DNA of 64,000 nucleotides. Origin: Paenibacillus tianmuensis (lineage in GTDB: Bacteria; Bacillota; Bacilli; Paenibacillales; NBRC-103111). Position numbers and translations under genes: made by a program. Of this stretch, positions 18,355 through 26,843 are shown piece after piece. The DNA lies in the NCBI RefSeq assembly GCF_900100345.1, contig NZ_FMTT01000017.1, positions 1 to 64,000 on the forward strand, given 5' to 3'. Position 1 is the stretch's first letter. Every line of letters begins with the position of its first letter. The notes beneath the pieces were generated by a model that was not told where the DNA came from, made no database searches, and was given only the letters and a program-made list of their open reading frames with translations.

Positions 18355-19182
18355 ATGGTCAAACGGTTTGCGTGGAAACGATATGCGTACTTGGTTTTTG
18401 CTCTTATGGTGATGCTGGCCTGTTGGGAAACGAACCGTTCCAATGCGATGCTGGTTTTGGCGGAGCGCGAAATGGAAACGGGAAGCTCGATTCCGAAGGA
18501 AGCGATCCGTCTGCGCATTCTGGCCAACTCCGACGCTCCGGCCGATCAGTGGGTAAAGCGCGAAGTGCGCGACGCCGTCATGGAGCAGATGAAAAGCTGG
18601 GCGACCGAGCCTCAAGGCATCGAAGCGGCCCGCCAAACCTTGCGCGACCATCTACCCGAGCTCGATAAACTCGTCGGCGAAACGCTGCGCAAGAATGGCT
18701 TTGACTATACGTATCGCGTGGAACTGGGAATGGTCCCGTTTCCGGCTAAAGTATATAACAACGAAGTGTATCCCGCGGGGGATTACGAAGCGCTGCGCAT
18801 CGCCATCGGCGCCGCCGAAGGGCAGAACTGGTGGTGCGTGCTGTTCCCGCCTTTATGCTTCGCAGACACGGGTGTCGTGAAAAAGAACAATACGGCGTAT
18901 GCCGCCGCTTCGGAAGAGTCTGCGGAAAATGGCGGATCGGCTCCAAGCGAAAATGCCCCGGCTTCGAAACGGAGCGCTGCCGAAGCGGGGGAGAAAAGCC
19001 AGCCAGAGAGTAAAAAGAGAACCGCCGGAGGCGACGCCAAGGTCCGGAACGGAAAAGCAGCGGATAGCGGCAAAGTATCCGTCCCATCCAAAGCTCAACC
19101 GGAAACTCCGGATGCGCCGCAGCCGGAAGTGCGCTTCCTTTTATGGGATCTCATGAACAAAGTCGGCTCGTGGTTTGCCTGA
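18355..19182 (+). CDS. spoIIR: Stage II sporulation protein R
   Basis: Forespore-made secreted signal that crosses the intermembrane space and triggers SpoIIGA to cleave pro-sigma-E in the mother cell. The 275-residue product has a signal peptide (KRYAYLVFALMVMLACW). The conserved core includes IRLRILANSDAPADQWVKR and the GQNWWCVLFPPLCF motif. A Ser/Ala/Glu/Lys-rich low-complexity stretch of about 75 residues (about 180-255) separates this core from the conserved C-terminal FLLWDLM segment, making it longer than the ~225-residue B. subtilis protein. ATG 18355 follows GAGAGGGG (18337-18344). Preceded by a sigma-F-like promoter. Confidence 0.93.
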   Translation: MVKRFAWKRYAYLVFALMVMLACWETNRSNAMLVLAEREMETGSSIPKEAIRLRILANSDAPADQWVKREVRDAVMEQMKSWATEPQGIEAARQTLRDHLPELDKLVGETLRKNGFDYTYRVELGMVPFPAKVYNNEVYPAGDYEALRIAIGAAEGQNWWCVLFPPLCFADTGVVKKNNTAYAAASEESAENGGSAPSENAPASKRSAAEAGEKSQPESKKRTAGGDAKVRNGKAADSGKVSVPSKAQPETPDAPQPEVRFLLWDLMNKVGSWFA

Positions 19183-19230
19183 AGCGGCGGCCCGTCCGGG
19201 CCGGCCTGTCAGGAAAGGAAGATAACGAAC

Positions 19231-20292
19231 ATGACGACGGAAACAAAGGTGTGGAAAGTGAGCGCGGGAGCCCCTTCACGGGAAGCATTGCTCGAAGCGG
19301 CCGCGCTGCTGCGGAGCGGACGAACGGTCGCGTTTCCGACCGAGACGGTGTACGGCCTCGGGGCGGACGCGCGGAACACGGAGGCCGTTGCGGACATTTT
19401 CGCAGCCAAGGGCAGGCCGTCGGATAACCCGCTGATCGTTCATATCGCGGACAGGTCTCAGTTGGAGGAGCTCGTCGCTCCGCCGGAGGAGGCCGTTTTG
19501 CGTTTACTGGACGCCTTCTGGCCGGGACCGCTGACCGTCGTGCTGCCGGTCAAGCCGGGCGCGCTGTCCCCGCTCGTCACGGCGGGACTTTCCACGGTCG
19601 GGCTGCGCATGCCGGGCCATCCTGTCGCGCTCGCGCTGATTGAAGCCTCCGGCTGTCCGGTCGCCGCTCCGAGCGCGAACCGTTCCGGCCGTCCGAGCCC
19701 GACGAACGCATCGCACGTGCTGGGTGATCTTGTGGGTCGCATAGCGGGAATCGTCGACGGAGGAGAGGCCGGGGTCGGCCTGGAATCGACCGTGGTGGAA
19801 TTCGCGGGCGATGTGCTTTATATTTTGCGGCCCGGGGGGGTTACGGCGGACCAGCTTCGCGAAGCGCTGCCGGGTATTCCCGTGATCGAGCCGCAGGCGG
19901 AGCACCGCGAGCCCGACGCTCCGCGCGCACCAGGCATGAAATATGCGCACTACGCTCCACGGGGGACGATGGTGCTTGTGCAGGGCGCTTCGGACGAGCT
20001 GGTGCATGCCTGCATGCAGCGCGAGCTGGACGAAGCCCGGGCGCGGGGCGAGCGCACCGGCGTATTGACCTACGCGGAGCACGCGGACCGCTTCCGCGCG
20101 GACCATGTCGTGCCGTGCGGCCGCATGGACGCCCTGGAGACGGTCGCCCATGGGCTGTACGCGGCACTGCGCGAGTTCGACGAAGCCGGGGTCGGCTTCA
20201 TCGCAGCCGAGGCTTGCCCCGAAGAAGGCCTCGGGGCCGCCATTATGAACCGGCTGCGCAAAGCTGCTGGAGGCCGCATTTTAACGGTGTAG
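19231..20292 (+). CDS. tsaC: L-threonylcarbamoyladenylate synthase (Sua5/YwlC type)
   Basis: Makes threonylcarbamoyl-AMP from threonine, bicarbonate and ATP, the first step of t6A37 modification of ANN-reading tRNAs. The YrdC domain (about 15-210) shows the KxR-SxN pattern: KGRPSDNPL and APSANRSGRPSPT. The additional C-terminal Sua5 domain (about 230-350) identifies the long YwlC form, 353 aa. AGGAAAGGAAG precedes ATG 19231. The order spoIIR-ywlC-ywlD(mntP)-ywlE-ywlF(rpiB)-ywlG-glyA-upp follows B. subtilis. Confidence 0.95.
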   Translation: MTTETKVWKVSAGAPSREALLEAAALLRSGRTVAFPTETVYGLGADARNTEAVADIFAAKGRPSDNPLIVHIADRSQLEELVAPPEEAVLRLLDAFWPGPLTVVLPVKPGALSPLVTAGLSTVGLRMPGHPVALALIEASGCPVAAPSANRSGRPSPTNASHVLGDLVGRIAGIVDGGEAGVGLESTVVEFAGDVLYILRPGGVTADQLREALPGIPVIEPQAEHREPDAPRAPGMKYAHYAPRGTMVLVQGASDELVHACMQRELDEARARGERTGVLTYAEHADRFRADHVVPCGRMDALETVAHGLYAALREFDEAGVGFIAAEACPEEGLGAAIMNRLRKAAGGRILTV

Positions 20293-20352
20293 CCATTATT
20301 TCAGCTTCGTGTCTTCCGCCCCGTGTGCACACAATAGGATTCACTCGCCTTC

Positions 20353-20385
20353 TATAAGATTCGTATAGAATTTGTATAGAATTCA
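20353..20385 (+). repeat. Three tandem 11-bp repeats upstream of mntP
   Basis: TATAAGATTCG, TATAGAATTTG and TATAGAATTCA follow one another without gaps. The period is about one helical turn, so a phased operator or a stack of -10 elements is possible. They lie 58 bases ahead of mntP. Confidence 0.6.
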
Positions 20386-20442
20386 TGTTTACCCTCTTGT
20401 CCGCATATGTTGGTTAAGAAGAGGACAGGGGGTAGGGGAAGC

Positions 20443-21006
20443 ATGGATTTGGCATCGCCGCTGCTGTGGGGACAATTCATTTCCATCGGACTTATGGCGC
20501 TTGCCCTCGGTCTGGATGCGTTATCACTGGGGCTTGGGATCGGCATGCGGGGCATCCGCAAGCTCGATATTGCCAAAATCAGCATCGTAACCGCTCTGTT
20601 CCACATTTTGATGCCGCTGGCGGGAATGTGGACGGGCGGCTATATCAGCGCGCTGATCGGCAAAGTCGCCACGATCTGCGGGGGCGTTCTGCTGCTGCTG
20701 CTCGGAGCGCATATGGTTTACAGCTCCTTGCGTGCGGAAGAGTCCCCGACGTACGATCACCGTTCCTTTTGGGGGCTCATGCTGTTTTCGCTCAGCGTCA
20801 GTATCGATTCGTTCTCGGTTGGCGTCTCGCTCGGGATGTTCGCAGGGGATGTCCTCATGACCGTTCTCATGTTCGGTACAGCAGGCGGGCTCATGTCGGT
20901 CGCCGGGCTGACGCTCGGCCGAAGGGTCGGCGAATGGGTGGGAGAGTATGGCGAAGCGCTGGGCGGCGTCATCCTGCTTGCGTTTGGCATTCGATTTTTG
21001 TTGTGA
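20443..21006 (+). CDS. mntP: Putative manganese efflux pump
   Basis: 187-residue six-helix membrane protein of the MntP (YwlD/UPF0059) family, which exports Mn2+ (known for E. coli MntP). The paired, internally repeated motifs are visible: ALALGLDALSLGLGIG in the first half and LSVSIDSFSVGVSLG in the second, each with the conserved Asp. ATG 20443 follows GGGGGTAGGGGAAG; an in-frame ATG at 20407 has no site. No yybP-ykoY manganese riboswitch is visible upstream, only three 11-bp repeats. ywlE follows about 100 bases later. Confidence 0.92.
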   Translation: MDLASPLLWGQFISIGLMALALGLDALSLGLGIGMRGIRKLDIAKISIVTALFHILMPLAGMWTGGYISALIGKVATICGGVLLLLLGAHMVYSSLRAEESPTYDHRSFWGLMLFSLSVSIDSFSVGVSLGMFAGDVLMTVLMFGTAGGLMSVAGLTLGRRVGEWVGEYGEALGGVILLAFGIRFLL

Positions 21007-21108
21007 CCGATCCGCATCCGCCTTTGGGCGGTTTAGAGGTAAATCGGATGGTTTTGAGGTAATATATAGGGGAGAACCATTTTAGAGATGAAAGAGGGGG
21101 AGAATGCG

Positions 21109-21693
21109 ATGAACCGGATCTTGTTCGTTTGTACCGGCAATACTTGCCGCAGTCCGATGGCGGAAGGATTGATGCGAAAAATACTGGCGGACGAGGGGCT
21201 GGCGGGGATTGAGGTACGTTCCGCCGGGGTGGCCGCCCAAGACGGGACTCCGATCTCCGAGCACGCAGCGACTGTGTTGAAATCAAACGGCGGCACAAGG
21301 CCCCAGCGTTCCGCTGCCCTTTCGCCATCGACAGTCGAGTGGGCGGAATTGATCCTGACGATGACTTCCGCGCACAAAAGATATACGATTCAACGGTTTC
21401 CGGACGCCGTGGACAAGATTCATACCTTGAAGGAATACGTGGAATCCGATTCGGCAGCCGCGACGAAGATCGCCGAGGTCGAAAGGCTGATGACCGATAT
21501 CCAACTGAAGCAAGCGCTGGCGAAGCCGGTGACGGACGAAGAGCGGTCCCGTATTGTGACGCTGCAGCGGGAGCTTTCCACTCCGGACATCGCCGATCCG
21601 TTCGGCGGCTCGCTGCAGCAGTACGAGAGCTGCGCGGCCGAAATTCACGCCTGTCTAATCAAGCTCGCGGCCAAGCTAAAAGAAGCCCGCTGA
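21109..21693 (+). CDS. ywlE: Protein-arginine phosphatase / low-molecular-weight phosphatase YwlE
   Basis: 194-residue phosphatase of the LMW-PTP fold. The active-site loop is FVCTGNTCRSPMAE (C-x5-R), and the general acid is Asp in IADPFGG. The Thr in CTGNTCR at the position that sets arginine-phosphate preference in B. subtilis YwlE is conserved, so it probably reverses McsB phosphoarginine marks. ATG 21109 follows GAGGGGGAG; the upstream in-frame ATG (21088) overlaps poor sequence. The gene ends just before the ZTP riboswitch region. Confidence 0.93.
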   Translation: MNRILFVCTGNTCRSPMAEGLMRKILADEGLAGIEVRSAGVAAQDGTPISEHAATVLKSNGGTRPQRSAALSPSTVEWAELILTMTSAHKRYTIQRFPDAVDKIHTLKEYVESDSAAATKIAEVERLMTDIQLKQALAKPVTDEERSRIVTLQRELSTPDIADPFGGSLQQYESCAAEIHACLIKLAAKLKEAR

Positions 21694-21729
21694 AGCTCCT
21701 TGCGTTACCGCTCAGGCAGCGAGATAGGC

Positions 21730-21758
21730 TTTACACCGGGCGCAGAATCGGATATGAT
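21730..21758 (+). promoter_or_regulatory. Promoter of the ZTP-riboswitch operon
   Basis: TTTACA (21730-21735), 17 bp, TATGAT (21753-21758), placing the start just ahead of the riboswitch. Confidence 0.7.
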
Positions 21759-21777
21759 GGGACGTATACATGAAGGA

Positions 21778-21892
21778 ATCCCGATGTAACTGGCGACGAG
21801 TGGGGGCAACCACAGTGGAGCATCGGGACATACGGCCGGTCGCCTGGGCAAAGAGCATCGCAAGCGAATACGCATGCGTCATGCTCTTTTTT
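21778..21892 (+). ncRNA. ZTP (pfl) riboswitch with intrinsic terminator
   Basis: P1 is CCCGATG (21780-21786) with CATCGGG (21821-21827). Inside it are AACTGGCG, a GTGG-GGGCAA-CCAC hairpin and the conserved TGGAGCA. The 3' module ends in the signature TCGCCTGGGCA (21840-21850). AGAGCAT (21852-21858) then pairs with ATGCTCT (21881-21887) before TTTTTT, the terminator. The class senses ZTP/ZMP, alarm signals of 10-formyl-tetrahydrofolate shortage (known), which fits glyA three genes downstream. Confidence 0.88.
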
Positions 21893-21953
21893 CGTTTTTG
21901 TCGCGGTTGGGTTATAATTAAATCGACATTATCGAGGAGGCGAATTCACGAAA

Positions 21954-22412
21954 ATGAAAATTGCAATGGGTGCGGATCATGCGGGGTACCGGCTGAAGGA
22001 CGAGCTGAAGCCTCTGATCGAATCATTGGGGCACGAAGTACAGGATTACGGCTGCAGCTGCGGTGATTCCGTCGATTACCCGGATTATGCGCTGGCTGTG
22101 TGCGAGAAAGTGGCGGCCGGCGAAGCGGACAAAGGCATTCTGATCTGTGGGACAGGCATCGGCATGACCATCGCGGCCAACAAAGTGCCGGGTATCCGCT
22201 GCGCGCTCGTGCACGATTTGTTTTCCGCCAAAGCGACGCGAGAGCATAACGATTCGAACGTGCTCGCGCTGGGCGAGCGGGTCATCGGCCCGGGGGTTGC
22301 GCAGGAAATCGTCAAGATTTGGCTCGAAACCGAATTTTCGGAAGGCGAACGCCACCGGAATCGGGTGAACAAGGTCAAGGCGCTCGAAGACAAATTCGCC
22401 ATACATCCTTAA
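21954..22412 (+). CDS. rpiB: Ribose-5-phosphate isomerase B
   Basis: Interconverts ribose 5-phosphate and ribulose 5-phosphate, feeding PRPP and purine synthesis. 152 residues of the RpiB/LacAB fold: MGADHAGYRLKDEL at the N-terminus, catalytic Cys in GILICGTGIGM, and the C-terminal SNVLALGERVIG motif. GAGGAGG at 21933-21939 lies a little far (about 14 bases) from ATG 21954. First gene after the ZTP riboswitch, followed by ywlG and glyA. A consensus TATAAT at 21913-21918 might add a second promoter. Confidence 0.95.
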   Translation: MKIAMGADHAGYRLKDELKPLIESLGHEVQDYGCSCGDSVDYPDYALAVCEKVAAGEADKGILICGTGIGMTIAANKVPGIRCALVHDLFSAKATREHNDSNVLALGERVIGPGVAQEIVKIWLETEFSEGERHRNRVNKVKALEDKFAIHP

Positions 22413-22446
22413 ATTTGCCATACGGCAGGAAAAGAGGGTGAGATCG

Positions 22447-23064
22447 ATGATCGAACAGCCGAACGTTAACAGCGGGAAGGAAGCGGATTCGCCAGTTTCC
22501 GCCGTCCGTACGCAAGTCGAAACGATCGTCCGGGAGTTGGTTCAGGCTGGGAAAATCGAGCCGGGCCAGCTCATCGTGATCGGGACGAGCACGAGCGAAG
22601 TGCTTGGCCGCCATATCGGCACCGGGGGCAGCGAAGCGGTCGCCGGGGAGATCTACGAAGCGGTGGAAGCCGTAAGGGCAGAAGCCGATTTCTTCCCGGT
22701 GTATCAATGCTGCGAGCATTTGAACCGGGCGCTCGTGATGGAGAGGGAAGCGATGCGGCGGTACGGCTTGGAGCAGGTAAGCGTCATCCCGGTACCGAAA
22801 GCCGGCGGCTCTATGGCCTCTTATGCCTACCGGAAGCTGGCCGATGCCGTCGTCGTAGAGACCGTGGCGGCGCATGCCGGCATCGATATCGGAGGCACGT
22901 TGATCGGGATGCACTTGAAGCGCGTAGCTGTACCGGTCCGGCCGTCGATTCGGCAGATTGGCGAGGCGCCCGTGCTGATGGCGGTTACCCGCCCGAAGCT
23001 GATCGGCGGAGCCCGTGCCGTCTATACGGCAGAGCCGCCGCGCGAAGAAGGAAGCTGCGATTAA
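22447..23064 (+). CDS. ywlG: UPF0340 / DUF436 family protein YwlG
   Basis: 205-residue protein of the conserved YwlG family, function not established. The family core is visible: VIGTSTSEVLGRHIGTGGS, FFPVYQCCEHLNRALV and IPVPKAGGSMASYAY. The CCEHLNR stretch is a possible ligand or metal site. ATG 22447 follows AGAGGGTGA; a GTG at 22438 overlaps that site. It is kept between rpiB and glyA in Bacillus as here, behind the ZTP riboswitch, which hints at a one-carbon or purine-linked role. Confidence 0.92.
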   Translation: MIEQPNVNSGKEADSPVSAVRTQVETIVRELVQAGKIEPGQLIVIGTSTSEVLGRHIGTGGSEAVAGEIYEAVEAVRAEADFFPVYQCCEHLNRALVMEREAMRRYGLEQVSVIPVPKAGGSMASYAYRKLADAVVVETVAAHAGIDIGGTLIGMHLKRVAVPVRPSIRQIGEAPVLMAVTRPKLIGGARAVYTAEPPREEGSCD

Positions 23065-23115
23065 CAGTCATCATATACAATCAATCATTTTAACTATGAG
23101 GAGGACTTATTCATT

Positions 23116-24363
23116 ATGGAACATTTGCGCAAACAAGATCCGAAAATCGTCGAGGCCATGAACTTGGAGCTCGGCCGTCAACGCGACAAAATCGAGCTGA
23201 TCGCCTCCGAAAACTTTGTCAGCCAAGCCGTGCTTGAAGCGATGGGTACGGTACTGACCAATAAATATGCCGAAGGCTATCCGCACAAGCGCTACTACGG
23301 CGGCTGCGAATACGTTGACATCGTGGAGGACATCGCCCGCGACCGCGCGAAAGAATTGTTCGGCGCCGAGCATGCGAACGTGCAGCCGCACTCCGGAGCG
23401 CAGGCGAACTTGGCCGTCTATCTTGCGGCGGTGAAGCCAGGCGATACGATTCTCGGCATGAACTTGTCCCACGGCGGTCACTTGACACATGGCAGCCCGG
23501 TGAATGCGTCCGGCATTCTGTACAATTTCGTTGAGTACGGCGTATCCGAAAAAGATGCCCGCATCGATTACGACGACGTCCGCAAAGCGGCGTTCAAGCA
23601 TAGACCTCGCCTGATCGTAGCTGGCGCAAGCGCATACTCGCGCACGATCGACTTTGAAGCGCTCGGTAAAATCGCTGAAGACGTCGGCGCGCTCTTCATG
23701 GTAGACATGGCACATATCGCGGGATTGGTCGCAGCCGGTCTGCATCCGAATCCGGTGCCGCATGCGCACTTCGTCACCACGACGACGCACAAAACACTTC
23801 GCGGTCCGCGTGGCGGATTGATTTTGTGCCGTAAGCCATGGGCGGCGGCAATCGATAAAGCGGTCTTCCCGGGCACGCAAGGCGGTCCGCTGATGCACAT
23901 CATCGCAGCGAAAGCCGTAGCGTTCGGCGAAGCGCTCCAGCCGGAGTTCAAGACGTACGCGCAAAACGTCATCAACAACGCCAAAGCGTTGGCCGAAGCA
24001 TTGTCGGCCGAAGGCATCGACATCGTGTCCGGTGGTACGGACAACCACTTGATGCTCATCGACTTGCGCAGCTTGAACATTACGGGTAAAGCAGCCGAGC
24101 ATCTGCTTGATGAAGTCGGCGTCACCGTCAACAAAAACGCGATCCCGTACGATCCGACCAGCCCGTTCGTAACGAGCGGCATCCGTCTGGGTACACCGGC
24201 GGCTACGTCCCGCGGCATGAACGAAGAAGCGATGAAAACGATCGCGAAGCTCATCTCTCTTACCCTGAAAAATCCGTCCGACGCGGCGGTCCATGACAAG
24301 GTGCGGGGGATGGTCAAAGACTTGACCGCACAGTACCCGCTTTATTCGGGGCTTCAATACTAA
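23116..24363 (+). CDS. glyA: Serine hydroxymethyltransferase
   Basis: PLP enzyme converting serine and tetrahydrofolate to glycine and 5,10-methylene-tetrahydrofolate, the main source of one-carbon units. 415 residues. The PLP lysine lies in [14 protein letters not shown]; substrate and cofactor motifs include [25 protein letters not shown] and the GxHxTHGS loop. AGGAGGA (23098-23104) precedes ATG 23116. Third gene of the rpiB-ywlG-glyA group, consistent with ZTP riboswitch control, and closed by a terminator. Confidence 0.98.
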   Translation: MEHLRKQDPKIVEAMNLELGRQRDKIELIASENFVSQAVLEAMGTVLTNKYAEGYPHKRYYGGCEYVDIVEDIARDRAKELFGAEHANVQPHSGAQANLAVYLAAVKPGDTILGMNLSHGGHLTHGSPVNASGILYNFVEYGVSEKDARIDYDDVRKAAFKHRPRLIVAGASAYSRTIDFEALGKIAEDVGALFMVDMAHIAGLVAAGLHPNPVPHAHFVTTTTHKTLRGPRGGLILCRKPWAAAIDKAVFPGTQGGPLMHIIAAKAVAFGEALQPEFKTYAQNVINNAKALAEALSAEGIDIVSGGTDNHLMLIDLRSLNITGKAAEHLLDEVGVTVNKNAIPYDPTSPFVTSGIRLGTPAATSRGMNEEAMKTIAKLISLTLKNPSDAAVHDKVRGMVKDLTAQYPLYSGLQY

Positions 24364-24377
24364 TTCGCTTTTGCAAA

Positions 24378-24416
24378 AGAATCGGACCTTTTCTCGCGAA
24401 GGGGCCGGTTCTTTTG
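24378..24416 (+). terminator. glyA terminator
   Basis: AGAATCGGACC pairs with GGGCCGGTTCT across a loop and is followed by TTTGTGTT. Confidence 0.8.
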
Positions 24417-24511
24417 TGTTGTTCGCTTCGGCTGGTCTCGATAAGCTCCGGACGGACTCGGACCCCGGCTAATGGCAGGCCTGCCGCTCCTTACCGCGTG
24501 CTAATTTTATT

Positions 24512-24527
24512 TGTTCCACGTGGATCA
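24512..24527. other. parS-like centromere site
   Basis: TGTTCCACGTGGATCA matches the 16-bp Spo0J/ParB target (TGTTNCACGTGNAACA) at all but one position (T for A at base 14). It lies in the 270-base gene-free stretch between glyA and upp. Such sites nucleate ParB spreading and SMC loading around the origin (known); activity here is inferred. Confidence 0.8.
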
Positions 24528-24581
24528 TTTTTGTCGAAGCTGCATATTTTTCGCGCGATTTGGGATTACTTCTTATAGTTG

Positions 24582-24590
24582 TGGTATAAT
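24582..24590 (+). promoter_or_regulatory. upp promoter, extended -10
   Basis: TGGTATAAT is an extended -10 (TGnTATAAT). No convincing -35 lies at 17 bp, in keeping with extended -10 promoters. 42 bases before upp. Confidence 0.6.
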
Positions 24591-24632
24591 AGACAAGGTT
24601 TGGCTTCATAGCGTTAGTAGGGGGAGCAATGC

Positions 24633-25262
24633 ATGGGAAAAGTATTTGTTTGCGATCATCCGCTGATCCAACATAAGTTAACGTACATTCGGGACGAAAA
24701 TACGACAACAAAAGATTTTCGCGAGCTTGTCGACGAGGTGGCCACGCTGATGGCCTATGAGATTACGAGAGATATTCCGCTGGAGAAGGTGGAGGTGCGC
24801 ACGCCCGTGACCACGGCGGAAGGCCGGGTCATTTCCGGGCGGATGCTCGGGCTTATTCCGATTTTAAGAGCGGGGCTCGGCATGGTGGACGGCATTCTGA
24901 AGCTTGTCCCGGCGGCTAAAGTGGGTCACATCGGATTGTACCGGGACCCGGAAACGATGGAGCCGGTCGAATATTACGCCAAGCTGCCGACGGATGTCAC
25001 GGAGCGCGAGCTGATCGTGATCGATCCGATGCTGGCCACCGGAGGCTCGGCAAATGCGGCGATCGAGGCGCTCAAGAAGCGCAGCTGCACCCAGATCAAG
25101 CTGATGTGTCTGATCGCCGCTCCCGAAGGCGTCCAAGCCGTTCAGCAGGCGCATCCGGACGTCGATATTTACATAGCGGCCATCGACGATTATTTGGACG
25201 ATCACGGCTATATCGTGCCCGGACTCGGAGACGCGGGCGACCGGTTATTCGGAACGAAATAA
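24633..25262 (+). CDS. upp: Uracil phosphoribosyltransferase
   Basis: Salvages uracil to UMP with PRPP. 209 residues with the PRPP loop [12 protein letters not shown] and the uracil-binding C-terminus [18 protein letters not shown]; the PILRAGLGM flexible-loop region is intact. GGGGGAG (24621-24627) precedes ATG 24633. No PyrR-binding loop or attenuator was found upstream. The epimerase gene follows 28 bases later and is probably co-transcribed. Confidence 0.98.
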   Translation: MGKVFVCDHPLIQHKLTYIRDENTTTKDFRELVDEVATLMAYEITRDIPLEKVEVRTPVTTAEGRVISGRMLGLIPILRAGLGMVDGILKLVPAAKVGHIGLYRDPETMEPVEYYAKLPTDVTERELIVIDPMLATGGSANAAIEALKKRSCTQIKLMCLIAAPEGVQAVQQAHPDVDIYIAAIDDYLDDHGYIVPGLGDAGDRLFGTK

Positions 25263-25290
25263 AGCTTCGGGGAAGGGGAAACCGCAGAGC

Positions 25291-26433
25291 ATGAAAAAAA
25301 CTAAAGTCATTACGATTTTCGGGACAAGGCCGGAAGCCATCAAGATGGCTCCGCTGGTGAAAGAGCTGGAGAAGCACCCGGAGCACATCGAGTCGCTCGT
25401 ATGCGTTACGGCGCAGCACCGCCAAATGCTCGATCAAGTGCTCGATATTTTCAAAATCAAGCCCGACTACGATCTGGACGTCATGAAGGACCGCCAGACG
25501 CTGAACGAAATCACCATTCGCGTGCTGCAGGGACTCGATCCCGTGTTCAAAGAAGAGAAGCCGGACATCATTCTCGTTCACGGCGATACGCTGACGACGT
25601 TCCTTGCCAGCTATGCGGCTTTCTTGCAGCAGATTCAAGTGGGGCACGTCGAAGCCGGACTGCGCACGTGGAACAAACTCTCGCCGTATCCAGAAGAGAT
25701 GAACCGTCAGCTTACGGGTGTGCTGGCTGATATGCATTTTGCACCGACGAATTGGTCTGCCGGTAACTTGCGCAAAGAAAATAAGCCCGAGAACGCGATC
25801 TATGTCACTGGCAACAGCGTGACGGATGTGTTTCAATATACGGTACAGGAGCAGTTCACCCATCCGGTGCTGGATTGGGCGAAGGGCAAACGCCTCGTGC
25901 TGATGACCGCTCACCGCCGGGAGTCGCAGGGCGAGCCGCACCGGCAAATTTTCCGCGCCGTGCGCAGGCTGGTGGACGAGTTTGAAGATATTGTCATCGT
26001 GTATCCGGTGCATCCGAGTCCGGCCGTCAAGGAACCGGCTCACGAGATGCTCGGCGGGCATGACCGGATCAAGCTGCTGGAGCCGTTCGACGTGTTGGAA
26101 TTCCACAACTTTTACCGGCATGCGCATCTGATCCTGACCGATTCGGGGGGGATGCAGGAAGAAGCTCCTTCGTTCGGCGTACCGGTGCTCGTGCTGCGCG
26201 AAACGACCGAGCGGCCGGAAGGGATTGACGCCGGGACGCTTGAGCTGGTGGGGACGGACGAACAGCGTGTCTACGAACGGGCGAAAGCGCTGCTCAGCGA
26301 TGAGGCGCTGTACGAAAGGATGAGCCGTTCGGCCAATCCTTACGGCGACGGAAAGGCGTCCGAACGGATCGTTCAAGCCATCCTGTACCATTTCGGGCAT
26401 ACGCCAGATAGGCCGGAGTCGTTCCAACCGTGA
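25291..26433 (+). CDS. wecB: UDP-N-acetylglucosamine 2-epimerase (non-hydrolysing)
   Basis: Interconverts UDP-GlcNAc and UDP-ManNAc for wall polymers (MnaA/YvyH in B. subtilis). 380 residues of the GT-B fold: FGTRPEAIKMAPLV at the N-terminus, VHGDTLTT, VEAGLRT, TAHRRES and the C-terminal DSGGMQEEAPSFG and VLRETTERPE motifs. The catalytic Asp, Glu and His regions look intact. It follows upp by 28 bases and precedes the atp operon. In an organism with csaB and SLH proteins, UDP-ManNAc would supply the pyruvylated ManNAc of the secondary wall polymer (inference). Confidence 0.95.
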   Translation: MKKTKVITIFGTRPEAIKMAPLVKELEKHPEHIESLVCVTAQHRQMLDQVLDIFKIKPDYDLDVMKDRQTLNEITIRVLQGLDPVFKEEKPDIILVHGDTLTTFLASYAAFLQQIQVGHVEAGLRTWNKLSPYPEEMNRQLTGVLADMHFAPTNWSAGNLRKENKPENAIYVTGNSVTDVFQYTVQEQFTHPVLDWAKGKRLVLMTAHRRESQGEPHRQIFRAVRRLVDEFEDIVIVYPVHPSPAVKEPAHEMLGGHDRIKLLEPFDVLEFHNFYRHAHLILTDSGGMQEEAPSFGVPVLVLRETTERPEGIDAGTLELVGTDEQRVYERAKALLSDEALYERMSRSANPYGDGKASERIVQAILYHFGHTPDRPESFQP

Positions 26434-26551
26434 CAATATATTGACAAACGCTACAGCGTACAGTTGCACTGTTTGGTTTGAGAGCCAAAAAAACCTTGAT
26501 ATACCAACGTTTTTGTGATTTTTGTCATAGAAAAAATGCTAAATTGCACAA

Positions 26552-26581
26552 TTGACAAAATTGACTTTGCTTCGATAAAAT
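26552..26581 (+). promoter_or_regulatory. atp operon promoter
   Basis: TTGACA (26552-26557), 18 bp, TAAAAT (26576-26581). It lies 26 bases before the first gene; a second TTGACT at 26561 and TATACT at 26581 overlap it. Confidence 0.65.
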
Positions 26582-26606
26582 ATACTAGGATTGTAGGGTG
26601 ACACCT

Positions 26607-26843
26607 ATGAATGAAAAGGATCCGTACAATCAGCCTTGGCGCGCGGCCGCATTGGTCAGCGCTCTGGGTATCGACATTGTCGTATGCACAACGGTTGGGT
26701 ATTTCATAGGGAGCTTGGCCGACAAACATTGGGGTGGCGGTACAAAGGCTTGGTTGATCGGCGGGGTATTGATTGGTTTTGCAATCGGTATCTTTACGGT
26801 CATACTGGTACTAAAACGGTTTCTGGAGGACAAACGGGAATAA
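26607..26843 (+). CDS. atpZ: AtpZ / ATPase_gene1 family protein
   Basis: 78-residue two-helix membrane protein at the head of the ATP synthase operon. Helices lie about residues 14-34 (ALVSALGIDIVVCTTVGYF) and 48-70 (LIGGVLIGFAIGIFTVILVL), separated by DKHWGGGTKA, the pattern of the AtpZ family. AtpZ is thought to help magnesium/calcium handling or c-ring assembly together with AtpI. ATG 26607 follows AGGGTGA (26595-26601); GTG 26598 overlaps that site. Its stop directly abuts the atpI ATG. Confidence 0.88.
   Translation: MNEKDPYNQPWRAAALVSALGIDIVVCTTVGYFIGSLADKHWGGGTKAWLIGGVLIGFAIGIFTVILVLKRFLEDKRE

Noticed and set aside
20293-20442. yybP-ykoY manganese riboswitch before mntP
   Set aside because: The conserved internal loop sequences of that class were not found in this 150-base gap.
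26521-26536. 16-base string TTTGTCATAGAAAAAA shared with the tagO leader (61392-61407)
   Set aside because: A random 16-base match is not unexpected in 64 kb, especially for an A/T-rich string, and there is no shared regulatory context.
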